DNA of 36,248 nucleotides from Nonomuraea zeae (GTDB lineage Bacteria > Actinomycetota > Actinomycetes > Streptosporangiales > Streptosporangiaceae). Positions 8,180 to 16,800 of the stretch are shown here, piece after piece (within the stretch, counting starts at the first letter, position 1; the number at the start of each line of letters is the position of its first letter). Made by a program: the position numbers and the translations under genes. Below the pieces are notes generated by a model, which had not been told where the DNA came from, did no database searches, and saw only the letters and a program-made list of their open reading frames with translations. The stretch lies in assembly GCF_005889725.1 (NCBI RefSeq), contig NZ_VCKX01000112.1, positions 1 to 36,248 on the forward strand, written 5' to 3'.

Positions 8180-9748
8180 CTAGAGCGCGTGCAGGCCGGG
8201 GGCGCCGTCGAGGGTGACCAGGCTGGCCCTGGTGGAGACCGGGGCGCCGGGGCGGTCCACGTACGGGACCACCTTGAAGTCGGCGCGCCACTGGCTGCGG
8301 GTGACCTCGCAGGAGACGTAGCCGCGCTGGTAGCTGGAGAACCTCAGGTGCGGGTTGGCCGGGTCGCTGCCGCCGGGCGGCAGGCCCGTGTTCGCGTTGC
8401 CGTTGCCGCCGCTGCTGACGGACGTGCCGACGAACTCGACGCCGACCGCGCGCGAGGCGGGGTCGTCGAAGTTCGCCTTGAGCTCGCCGGCCAGGTTGTA
8501 GTGGATGTCGCCGGTGAGCACCACGGGGTTGCTCACCTCGCGCTCGACCATGCCGTTGAGCACGCGGTCCTTGGCGGCCTTGTAGCCGTCCCAGAGGTCC
8601 ATGCTGAGCCGCTGGGCCGGTCCCTGGTCGTAGTCGAGCTGGATCATGGCGACCTGCTGGGCCAGCACGTTCCACTTGGCGCGGGTGGCGTCCAGGCCGT
8701 CGAGCAGCCACTTCTCCTGCTCGGCGCCGAGCATCTGCCGGGCGGGGTCGAGGCGGTCGGCGCAGTCCACCTGCTGCCCGTCGCCGCAGACCTGGTCGTC
8801 GCGGTATTGGCGGGTGTCGAGCACGTTGAACTCGGCCAGGTCCCCGAAGGTGAACCTGCGGTAGATGCGCGCGTCCGGGCCCTGCACGGCGGGCACCCTG
8901 ACGGGCATGTTCTCCCAGAAGGCGCGGAAGGCGTTGGCCCGGATGACCAGGTAGTCCTGCTCGCTCACCTCGCCGCCGGGGCCGTACGGGCCGGCCCAGT
9001 TGTCCAGCACCTCGTGGTCGTCCCAGGTGACGATCCACGGCGCACGGTGGTGCGCGGCCTGCAGGTCGGGGTCGCTCTTGTAGAGGCCGTACTGGACGCG
9101 GTAGCGGTCGAGGGTGTCGCACTGCACCCGGAACTGCTCGGGCACCGGCGTGTTCCGGTTGCCGCCGGTCGGGACGATGCCGTACTCGTAGATGTAGTCC
9201 CCGAGGTGGAAGACCACGTCGGGGTTCTCGTCGGCGAGGTGGCGGTAGGCGCTGTAGTAGCCGTCCTGCCACGACGCGCACGAGGCGAAGGCCAGCCGCA
9301 GCGCCTCAGGGCTGCTCCCGTAGGCGGGCGCGGTCTTGGTCCGGCCGACCGGGCTGATCTGGCCGCCCGTCCTGAACCGGTAGAAGTACTCGCGGCCCGG
9401 CCGCAGGCCCTTCGCGTCCACGTGCACCGAGTGGCCGTACTCGGGGGTGGCCCAGGCCGAGCCGTGCCCGGCGCGGCGCGTGAAGGCCTCGTCCTCGGCG
9501 ATCTCCCAATCGACCTTGATCTTGTTGTACGGGAGCCCGCCGAGTGGCTCCAGCGGCTTGACCGCCAGCCGCGTCCAGAGGATGACCCGATCGGGCAGCG
9601 GATCGCCGGAGGCGACGCCGAGCTGGAAGGGATAGTCGCCCTTCACCTCGGCGTGCGCGGTCCATGGATCCGCCAGGCCGGTCGTGAAGGCCACAGCGAG
9701 TGCGGTACTGCCGAGCCCGAGGAACGAGCGCCGGGTAGGACGATGCAT
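8180..9748 (-). CDS. phoD: Tat-exported PhoD-family alkaline phosphatase/phosphodiesterase
   Basis: A 522-residue PhoD-type metallophosphatase. The Tat signal TRRSFLG (Arg6-Arg7) is followed by a hydrophobic segment and AHA cleavage site near residue 33. PhoD landmarks are in order: LGVASGDPLPDRVILWTRL, FASCASWQDGYYSAYRHL, VVFHLGDYIYEYG, IVTWDDHEVLDNWAGPYG and VVLTGDIHYNLAGEL, which provide the Fe/Ca-site Cys, Asp, Asn and His ligands. Family members cleave phosphomono- and phosphodiesters at the cell surface; the Bacillus enzyme acts on teichoic acid. Start ATG 9748 has AGGAAG upstream. Its setting, first of three genes in a DeoR sugar locus, is unusual for a simple phosphate-scavenging enzyme and no PHO-box-like element was seen. 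Confidence 0.92.
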   Translation of the reverse strand: MHRPTRRSFLGLGSTALAVAFTTGLADPWTAHAEVKGDYPFQLGVASGDPLPDRVILWTRLAVKPLEPLGGLPYNKIKVDWEIAEDEAFTRRAGHGSAWATPEYGHSVHVDAKGLRPGREYFYRFRTGGQISPVGRTKTAPAYGSSPEALRLAFASCASWQDGYYSAYRHLADENPDVVFHLGDYIYEYGIVPTGGNRNTPVPEQFRVQCDTLDRYRVQYGLYKSDPDLQAAHHRAPWIVTWDDHEVLDNWAGPYGPGGEVSEQDYLVIRANAFRAFWENMPVRVPAVQGPDARIYRRFTFGDLAEFNVLDTRQYRDDQVCGDGQQVDCADRLDPARQMLGAEQEKWLLDGLDATRAKWNVLAQQVAMIQLDYDQGPAQRLSMDLWDGYKAAKDRVLNGMVEREVSNPVVLTGDIHYNLAGELKANFDDPASRAVGVEFVGTSVSSGGNGNANTGLPPGGSDPANPHLRFSSYQRGYVSCEVTRSQWRADFKVVPYVDRPGAPVSTRASLVTLDGAPGLHAL

Positions 9749-9804
9749 GCTGCTTCCTAAGCTGGGGGGCGAAAGCCCTCACTTTCTAGCAAGCAGGCAG
9801 ACTC

Positions 9805-9832
9805 TTAACAAGATGCAAGTTACAAATAACAG
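9805..9832. promoter_or_regulatory. Candidate DeoR operator in front of phoD
   Basis: The 93-base gap between the DeoR stop and phoD is AT-rich for this genome. TTAACAAG at 9805-9812 and ATAACAGC at 9826-9833 are a degenerate direct repeat spaced 21 bp, the same spacing as the TTAACAATC repeat on the other side of the DeoR gene. A GTTA-N4-TAAC inverted element (9819-9830) overlaps it. The site suggests the phoD arm has its own promoter under DeoR control as well as possible read-through from deoR. Confidence 0.45.
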
Positions 9833-9841
9833 CTCCGCGCG

Positions 9842-10627
9842 TTACATCTCGGCCACCTGAACCTGCGCGTGGTGGTCTCGGAGCCGCTGGAGCAGATCCG
9901 CGGGGGCGTTCGCGTCGACCACGACGACGTCGAAGTCGGCCAGCGGGGCCACCCGGTGCAGCGCCACCCTGGCCAGTTTGGACCCGTCCACGGCCAGGAT
10001 CCGCCGGGCGCCGGCCCGCAGCATCGCCCGCTTGACCAGCACGATCTCCTGCTCCTGGTGGAACGCGTACGTCTCCGAGATGGCCGAGGTGGAGACCACG
10101 ACCACGTCCGTGCTGACCGCCTCGACCGCGTCCACACAGCCCAGTCCGAGAAAAGAGTCATGCGTGGCGTGATATTCGCCGCCGAGCGCGATGAGCCTGA
10201 TGTCGGGATGGCCGGCGAGCAGCCTGATCGCCTCCAGGAAGTTCGTCACCACGGTCAGCGGCGCCAGGTCGCCGAGCTGGCGGGCCACGGCCAGCGCCGT
10301 CGTCGAGTCGTCGAGCATGACCGAGCTGCCCGGCTCGATCAGCCCCGTGACCACCCGCGCGATCGCGTCCTTCTCCGCCGTGTACGCCTTGAGCCGGTAG
10401 GCGATGTTGCTCTCCCACACGTTGCTGGCCTGGGCGGTGGCGCCGCCGCGGACCTTGCGCACCATGCCCTGGCGCTCAAGCTCGTCGAGGTCGCGATGGA
10501 CGGTCATCACGCTGACGCCGAAACTCTCGGCGAGCTCCGTCACCGACGCCGAACCCTGGCGCACGATGTGCTCGGCCATGCCGTGCCATCGCGCTGACCT
10601 GCTGGAGGTGTGCTGCCGCGGATTCAC
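9842..10627 (-). CDS. DeoR-family sugar operon regulator
   Basis: A 261-residue DeoR-type regulator when started at the GTG at 10627, which has GGTGGAG about seven bases upstream and gives the usual family length; an in-frame start at 10705 would add 26 unlikely residues. The winged helix-turn-helix is at residues 29-50 (VTELAESFGVSVMTVHRDLDEL) followed by VRKVRGGAT. The sensor part has the phosphosugar-binding features of the family: MLDDSTTALAVARQL, LTVVTNFLEAI, LIALGGEYH and AVDGSKLARVAL. Such proteins respond to phosphorylated sugar intermediates. It lies between two divergent arms of a sugar locus, with related repeats beside it on both sides, and probably represses both. Confidence 0.92.
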   Translation of the reverse strand: MNPRQHTSSRSARWHGMAEHIVRQGSASVTELAESFGVSVMTVHRDLDELERQGMVRKVRGGATAQASNVWESNIAYRLKAYTAEKDAIARVVTGLIEPGSSVMLDDSTTALAVARQLGDLAPLTVVTNFLEAIRLLAGHPDIRLIALGGEYHATHDSFLGLGCVDAVEAVSTDVVVVSTSAISETYAFHQEQEIVLVKRAMLRAGARRILAVDGSKLARVALHRVAPLADFDVVVVDANAPADLLQRLRDHHAQVQVAEM

Positions 10628-10714
10628 TCTGGGTCTCCACCCTCTCGAACGGCTGCGGATCCTACTCTTGACACCCAACTTGGGCGACTCATACTCTCCC
10701 GGCATCCACCAGTT

Positions 10715-10748
10715 TTAACAATCGTGCGTGTTAAGTTAACAATCTTGC
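10715..10748. promoter_or_regulatory. Candidate DeoR operator in the divergent intergenic region
   Basis: TTAACAATCGTGC (10715-10727) and TTAACAATCTTGC (10736-10748) match at 12 of 13 positions and are spaced exactly 21 bp, two helical turns. Overlapping the second copy is a perfect inverted repeat TGTTAA-G-TTAACA at 10729-10741. This lies between the divergent deoR and sugar-binding-protein genes, in the only AT-rich part of that 214-base gap. Direct repeats of this kind are typical DeoR targets; the assignment is inferred from position and from the related element at 9805. Confidence 0.6.
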
Positions 10749-10841
10749 TTCGGAGCCACCCTCACACGGCCCCGATTAAAACGTTCGCATAGATGTTCTC
10801 TCGGGGGACCACATCTTGTGCATGGACCGAGGAGACATAGC

Positions 10842-12146
10842 ATGTCCGACCTGCTGCACAACGCCAGAGTCAGCCGTGGCCAGTTCTTCCGCATGATGGG
10901 CGGTCTGGCCGTGGCCGCGGCCGCGACCGCGTGCTCGACCAAGCCGGAGACCACCGCCACGACCGGCGGCGGCCAGACGGCGACCGAGCTGAAGTTCATC
11001 GGCGTGGCCGACCAGAAGGCGCCGATGGACGAGCTGGTGGCCGCCTACCAGAAGGTCAAGCCGGCCGTGCACCTCAACACCTCGTACGCGCCCACCGACC
11101 AGGTGCAGACCTCCATCCGCACCCAGCTGGGCGCCGGCAACGCACCTGACCTGCACGTCGTCTACCCGGGCAACGGGAGCGCGATGTCGATGTCCCAGAT
11201 CGCCAAGGCCGGGCTGCTGGCCGACCTGTCGGCCCAGGCGTGGACCCAGACGATCCCCGCCGGGTTCAAGCCCGCCTACCAGCTCGACGGCAAGACGTAC
11301 ATGTACTCGGCCGGCTCGACGGTCATCGGCGCGATCTACAACAAGAAGATCTTCGAGAAGGCGGGCATCGACGCGCCGCCGACCACGTGGACCGAGTTCC
11401 TCGCGGTCTGCGACAAGCTGAAGAAGTCCGGCGTCGTGCCGATCGCACTGGGCGCCCAGACGCCGTGGGTCACCCAGCTCATCACGTACGCGCTGGTGCC
11501 CTCGACCGTCTACGTCAAGGACCCGACCTTCGACGACAAGCAGCTCGCCGGGCAGGCCAGCTTCGCGGACTCCGGCTGGCGCCAGGCCATGGAGATGTAC
11601 CTGGAGCTGCAGAAGCGCGGCTTCTTCAACGACAAGCCGAACGGCACCACGTTCGAGCAGCAGACCTCGATGGTGGCCACCGGCAAGGCCGCGATGGCCA
11701 TCCAGGTGTCGGCCGTCCTGCCGGACTTCCGCAAGGCCGCCTCCTCGCCCGACGACCTGTCGATGTTCCCCGTGCCCGGCGCCGACGACGCCGCGTCGGT
11801 GTGGATCCCGGCCGGCGTGGTCGTCGGCCTCGGCGCCAGCGCCAAGGGCAAGAACGCCGAGGAGGCCAAGGCGTTCATCGAGTTCCTCGGCAAGCAGGAG
11901 AGCATCAACTCCTGGGCCAAGGCCATCGCCGCCATCCCGCTCACGCAGGACGCCTCGTCGTCGATCGACCCGGCCGTGCAGTCGTTCCTGCCGTTCACCA
12001 AGGACCGTGCCGTGCCGTTCATGGACCAGAAGTGGCCCAACGCCGAGGTGCAGCCGGTGCACCTCGCGGTGATCCAGGAGCTGCTGGCCGGCACGTCCAC
12101 GATCGACGAGGCCCTGAAGAAGATGGACGAGGCGTACCAGAAGTGA
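10842..12146 (+). CDS. ABC transporter sugar-binding lipoprotein
   Basis: A 434-residue extracellular solute-binding protein of the maltose/multiple-sugar type. ATG at 10842 with GAGGAG about nine bases upstream. The export signal SRGQFFRMMGGLAVAAAATAC ends in a lipobox-like ATAC, with the lipidated Cys near residue 28; the SRGQFF start resembles a Tat motif with Gly in place of the second Arg. The mature part has the family pattern (APTDQVQTSIRTQLGAGNAPDLHVVYPG, GAIYNKKIFEKAGI, PTTWTEFLAVCDKLKKSGVVPI, GKAAMAIQVSAVLPDF). It captures the sugar outside the membrane for the two permeases that follow. Its TGA overlaps the next gene's GTG. Confidence 0.93.
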   Translation: MSDLLHNARVSRGQFFRMMGGLAVAAAATACSTKPETTATTGGGQTATELKFIGVADQKAPMDELVAAYQKVKPAVHLNTSYAPTDQVQTSIRTQLGAGNAPDLHVVYPGNGSAMSMSQIAKAGLLADLSAQAWTQTIPAGFKPAYQLDGKTYMYSAGSTVIGAIYNKKIFEKAGIDAPPTTWTEFLAVCDKLKKSGVVPIALGAQTPWVTQLITYALVPSTVYVKDPTFDDKQLAGQASFADSGWRQAMEMYLELQKRGFFNDKPNGTTFEQQTSMVATGKAAMAIQVSAVLPDFRKAASSPDDLSMFPVPGADDAASVWIPAGVVVGLGASAKGKNAEEAKAFIEFLGKQESINSWAKAIAAIPLTQDASSSIDPAVQSFLPFTKDRAVPFMDQKWPNAEVQPVHLAVIQELLAGTSTIDEALKKMDEAYQK

Positions 12147-13054
12147 CCCCCCTGACCGCATTCCGTCCCCGGCAGGCCCGCGCCGCGCGGAGGCGTTTCA
12201 ACGCCTCCGCGCCGCCCTGGCTGTTCGCCGCGCCCGCTCTCGTGGTGTACGCGCTGGTCGTGCTCTATCCCGCGGTCAGCGGCATGCTCTACGCGTTCAC
12301 GGACTGGAGCGGAATCGGCCAGGACAAGTCCTTCGTCGGCCTGGCCAACTTCCGCACGCTGCTGGGCGACGAGCAGGCCATGGGCTCGATCGGCAACACG
12401 CTGCTGCTCACCGTGGCCATCGTGCTCGTCCAGAACGGCGTCGGCCTGCTGCTGGCGCTCGGCGTGCACGCGAAGCTGAAGAGCCGGGCACTGCTCCGGG
12501 TGGTCTTCTTCGCGCCGGTCGTGGTCAGCCCGGTCATGGTGGCGTTCCTGTGGAAGTACATCTACAACCCCGACCCGTCCGCCGGTCTGAACGGGCTGCT
12601 CGGCCTGGAGGTGGACTGGCTGGGCGACCCGTCGGTGGCCCTGTGGTCGATCGCCGGCATGGTCGTGTGGCAGTACGCCGGCTACTCGATGGTCATCTTC
12701 CTGGCCGGCCTGGAGGGCGTGCCCAAGGAGCTGCACGAGGCCGCCATGATCGACGGCGCGGGCACCTGGCAGCGCTTCCGCTACGTCACCTGGCCGCTGC
12801 TCGCCCCGGCCGTGACCATCAACCTGATGCTGTCCACGATCGGCGGACTCAAGCTCTTCGACCAGGTCTTCGCCGCCACGAACGGCGGGCCGGGCTACGC
12901 GACGGAGACCCTGTCCACGGTGCTGTACAAGCAGGCGTTCGTGTTCGGCAAGTTCGGCTACAGCACGGCGATCGCCCTGGTGCTCGCCCTGTTCGTGGCC
13001 GCCGTGTCCCTCGTCCAGGTCTACTACCTGCGCAGCCGGGAGGTGACCGCGTGA
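12143..13054 (+). CDS. Sugar ABC transporter permease, MalF type
   Basis: A 303-residue inner-membrane permease beginning with GTG at 12143 inside the previous stop (GTGA). It has about six membrane segments, starting at LFAAPALVVYALVVLYPAV, and the cytoplasmic coupling loop EAAMIDGAGTWQRFRYVTWPLL that docks on the ATPase. It pairs with the next permease. There is no ATP-binding subunit in the operon; in actinomycetes such importers commonly share a distant MsiK/UgpC-type ATPase. Confidence 0.95.
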   Translation: MTPLTAFRPRQARAARRRFNASAPPWLFAAPALVVYALVVLYPAVSGMLYAFTDWSGIGQDKSFVGLANFRTLLGDEQAMGSIGNTLLLTVAIVLVQNGVGLLLALGVHAKLKSRALLRVVFFAPVVVSPVMVAFLWKYIYNPDPSAGLNGLLGLEVDWLGDPSVALWSIAGMVVWQYAGYSMVIFLAGLEGVPKELHEAAMIDGAGTWQRFRYVTWPLLAPAVTINLMLSTIGGLKLFDQVFAATNGGPGYATETLSTVLYKQAFVFGKFGYSTAIALVLALFVAAVSLVQVYYLRSREVTA

Positions 13055-13863
13055 GAAGGACCTTCCTGCTGGAAATCGTCATGATCCTGGTGGCGGTGGC
13101 GTTCATGTTCCCCGTCTACACCCTGATCTCTCTGGCGCTGAAAGACCCCGCGCAGATCTCCCAGTCGCCGCTGGCCCTGCCGAACCCGCCCACGCTCGAC
13201 AACTTCGGCAGCGCGTGGGGGGCGGCGGCGCTCGGCCCGTCCCTGGTGAACAGCACGGTGATCACCGCGGTCAGCCTGGTCGCGCTCATCGCGCTCGGCT
13301 CGTTCGCCGCCTACTTCCTGGCCCGGGTGCAGACCCGCCTCGGGTACGGGCTGTACGTCCTCTTCCTGCTGGGCATCGTGCTGCCGTTCCAGCTCGGCAT
13401 GATCCCGCTCTACCAGCTCGTGACCGACCTCGGGCTGATCGGCACGCACGCCGGGATGATCCTCTTCTACACCGGCATCCAGCTCCCGTTCACCGTCTTC
13501 CTCTACACCGGCTTCATCAGGGCGCTGCCCCGCGACTACGCCAGCGCCGCCCAGATCGACGGCGCCTCGCACCTGGTGGCGTTCACCCGCGTCGTCTTCC
13601 CGCTGCTGCGGCCCATCACCGGCACCGTGCTGATCCTGAACGCCGTCTTCATCTGGAACGACTTCTTCACCCCGCTCATCTACCTCGGCGGCTCCGGCTT
13701 CGAGACGGTCCCGGTCAGCGTGTTCGCCTACGTCGGCCAGTACGTCTCCCAGCACGGCCTCGTCTTCGCCGGCCTGGTGCTCGGCGCGCTGCCGATCGTG
13801 CTGGTCTTCCTGGCGCTGCAGCGGTACGTCATCAAGGGCTTCTCGAGCGGGCTCAAGGGATGA
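13051..13863 (+). CDS. Sugar ABC transporter permease, MalG type
   Basis: A 270-residue second permease, started at GTG 13051 by the same four-base overlap. Hydrophobic segments begin at LEIVMILVAVAFMFPVYTLISL, and the coupling loop reads YASAAQIDGASHLVAFTRVVFPLL (the EAA-type motif with Ala-Gln-Ile-Asp-Gly). The extracytoplasmic and membrane layout matches MalG-type proteins of normal length. Its stop overlaps the ATG of the glycosidase gene (ATGA), so importer and hydrolase are made together. Confidence 0.95.
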   Translation: MRRTFLLEIVMILVAVAFMFPVYTLISLALKDPAQISQSPLALPNPPTLDNFGSAWGAAALGPSLVNSTVITAVSLVALIALGSFAAYFLARVQTRLGYGLYVLFLLGIVLPFQLGMIPLYQLVTDLGLIGTHAGMILFYTGIQLPFTVFLYTGFIRALPRDYASAAQIDGASHLVAFTRVVFPLLRPITGTVLILNAVFIWNDFFTPLIYLGGSGFETVPVSVFAYVGQYVSQHGLVFAGLVLGALPIVLVFLALQRYVIKGFSSGLKG

Positions 13864-16800
13864 ACGTCTTCGAGCTGCTCAAGGAGCCGCCCCGCGAGTA
13901 CTCCCCGGCGGCCATCTGGTGGTGGAGCGGCGATCCGCTGCGCGCGGACCGGCTGCGCTGGCAGATGGAACGCCTGGTGGCCGGGGGAGTACGCAACCTC
14001 GTCATCCTGAACCTGGCGCCCTCGGGCCCGACGTTCGGGGCCGACGCCGACGACCCGCCGTTCCTGTCGGAGGCGTGGTGGGAGTTGCTCGACGGGGTGT
14101 GCGCCGACGCCCACGAGCTGGGCGCGTACCTGTGGTTCTACGACCAGCTCGGCTTCTCCGGCGCCGACCTGCAGGCCCGCCTGGTGGTCGAGCGCCCGGA
14201 GTTCGCCGGGCAGTGGCTGGCCCCCGACGGGTCCGTGTCGCTGCGGGGCTTCGACTACCTGTCGCCCGAGGCGTGCGCGGTGCTGCTCGACCGGGTCCAC
14301 GGCGAGTTCGAGCGGCGGGTGGGGCACTGGTTCGGCCGGGTCATCGCCGGGTCGTTCCAGGACGAGCTGCCGACCCTGCCCACCTGGTCGGCCCGCTTCG
14401 CCGAGGAGCACCTGGCCCGGCGCGGGGCGCCGTTCACGCTCGGTGACCCGGACTGGCAGGCGTACCAGCGGACCAGGGCCGAGCTGGCCGAAGAGGCGTT
14501 CTTCCGGCCCCTGGCGCGCTGGCACGAGCGCCACGGCCTGCTGAACGGCTGCGACCAGCAGGACCCCGCCCGCGCCGGGCACCCGGTGGAGGGCGTGCAG
14601 CTCTACGCCGACTACACGAGCACGCACCGGTGGTTCAGCGCGCCCGGCTCCGACCATCACGGCGACGCCCGCCTGCACTCCTCGCTCGCCCACCTGTACG
14701 GCCGGCCGCGCACCTGGATCGAGGCGTTCCACTCCAGCGGCTGGGGCGGCACCCTGGAGGAGACCTTCGACTGGCTGCTGCCCTGGCTGCGGGCCGGAGC
14801 CACCCTGTACAACCCGCACGCGGTCTACTACACCACCCGGCGCGGCTGGTGGGAGTGGGCGCCGCCGTCCACCGACTGGCGCCAGCCGTACTGGCGGCAC
14901 CACCGCGTCTTCGCCGACGCCGTCACCCGGCTGTGCGCCGCCCTCTCGCAGGGCCGGCACGCCTGCGACGTCGCGGTCCTGCTCCCCACGGCCACCGCCC
15001 AGGCGGGCACGAGCCTGGACGGGACCGCCACGCCCGCAGGCCCGGCGCCGGACGGGGCTGCCGCGTCCGGGGAAACGGCGCTGGACGGGGCTGGCACGTC
15101 GGTGGATGCGGGGCCGGATGGGGTTTCCGCGTCGGCCGCGCGGGCGCAGCGGGTCTATCGGGAGATCGTCGGCGACATGGCGTGGTTCGCCACCGAGCCC
15201 GGCGTGCTCGACCGGCTCTGCCTCGACGCCGACGTGATCGACGAGGACTCGGTGCGGCGCGCGAGCGTGGACGACGGGCGGCTGGCCGTGTCCACCGAGG
15301 CCTACCGCGCGATCATCCTGCCCGCCGTCACGGAGCTCGATGAGGACCTCGCCGCCCGGCTGGGCGAGTTCGCCGCCGCCGGCGGGCTGCTCGTCGCCGT
15401 CGGCGCCGTCCCCGACGCCCTGCGCGCCTGCGCCGACGCGGGGCGGATCCGCTACGCCGAGTCCGCCGCCGGTCTGGGCGAGGCGCTGGCCGGGCTGCCC
15501 CGCCGGGTCGAGGCGCCGGTGCCCGCGCTGGTGCGCGAGGCGGGGGACAGCACGCTGGTGTTCCTGACGGCCGCGGCCCCCATGGCCAGCAGGATCAGCG
15601 TGGGACGGCCCGGCGAGCGCGGCGTGGACCTCGGCTGGCTGGACGCCGTCATCGACTTCGACCCCGCCAGGTACGCCCGCGACATGCGGATCACCGTCCG
15701 GGGGGTCTCGGGCACCCCGCTGCTGGCCCGCCTCTTCGACGGGGGCGAGCCGCGCCCGCTGCCGCACACGCGCCACGGGGACGACGTGGAGGTCGTGGTG
15801 CCGTTCGACGACGGGCCGGCCGCGCTGCTGGTGTTCGACGGTACGCACGCCGAGCCGGCACCGCCGCGGACCCCGTACCCGGTGGAAATCGACCTCGGGG
15901 ACGAGTGGGACGTCGAGCTGGTCCCGACCCTGGACGACACCTGGGCCGACTTCGGCGCAGGCACCGGCTCAGGCGTCGGTGCAGACACCGGCTCGGACGC
16001 CGGTGCAGGCGTCGGTGCAGGCATTGGCTCTGGCGCCGGTGCGGGCGTGGCTGTCGAGTGCTGGACGCTGCGCACGCCGGACGGCGAGCCGGTGGACGTG
16101 ACGTTCGGGCCACGAGGGGAGCAGCGGGTCGGCGACGGCCCCTGGACGCCCTCGGTGTGGTCGGCCTCCCGCGGGCTGCGCAAGGATCCCGTGCACCGGG
16201 ACACGCTCGGCCCGAAGGGGCACGTCCCGATGGAGTTCCTGGCGTTCGGCCGGGCCGGGGCGGGCTCCGAGGCCCGCTTCCGCACCCTGCTCACCGTGCC
16301 GCCGGGCCCGGCGGCCTGGCTCGCCGTGGGCGCTGGAGCCGCCAAGACCCTGTGGCTCGACGGCGTGGAGCTGCCGCTCGACGACGCCGGGTACGCCGCC
16401 GTCACGCGGACGCCCGTCGAGCCCGGCCGGCACCTGCTGGAGCTGCTGCTGGTGCCCGACGAGGAGCTCGACCTGCGGGCGTACGCCTGCCTGGTCGCCG
16501 ATCCCGCCGACGCGGTCCGGCCCGAGTGGATCGGCGGCACGCCGCTGGAGACCACCGTGCACGCCGCGGCCGGCCCGCATGACGTGCTGCAGGTGGCCTC
16601 CACGGCGTCGTGCCGGGTGCTGGTCAACGGCCTGGAAGTGGGCCGGCAGGGCGGCTTCGACCCCTACGCCGAGGCCGACATCCCCCGGGTGCGCCGCTAC
16701 GACGTTTCCCACCTGCTGCGCGCGGGCGGCAACACGATCAGGATCGAGTCCGGCGGCTGGGTCCTGGTGGACGGCCTGGCCGTGTCAGGGCCCGGCTGGG

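Noticed and set aside
13728..15848. A 706-codon minus-strand frame across the glycosidase gene
   Set aside because: Antisense shadow of a strongly coding plus-strand gene; no domain pattern and no ribosome binding site.
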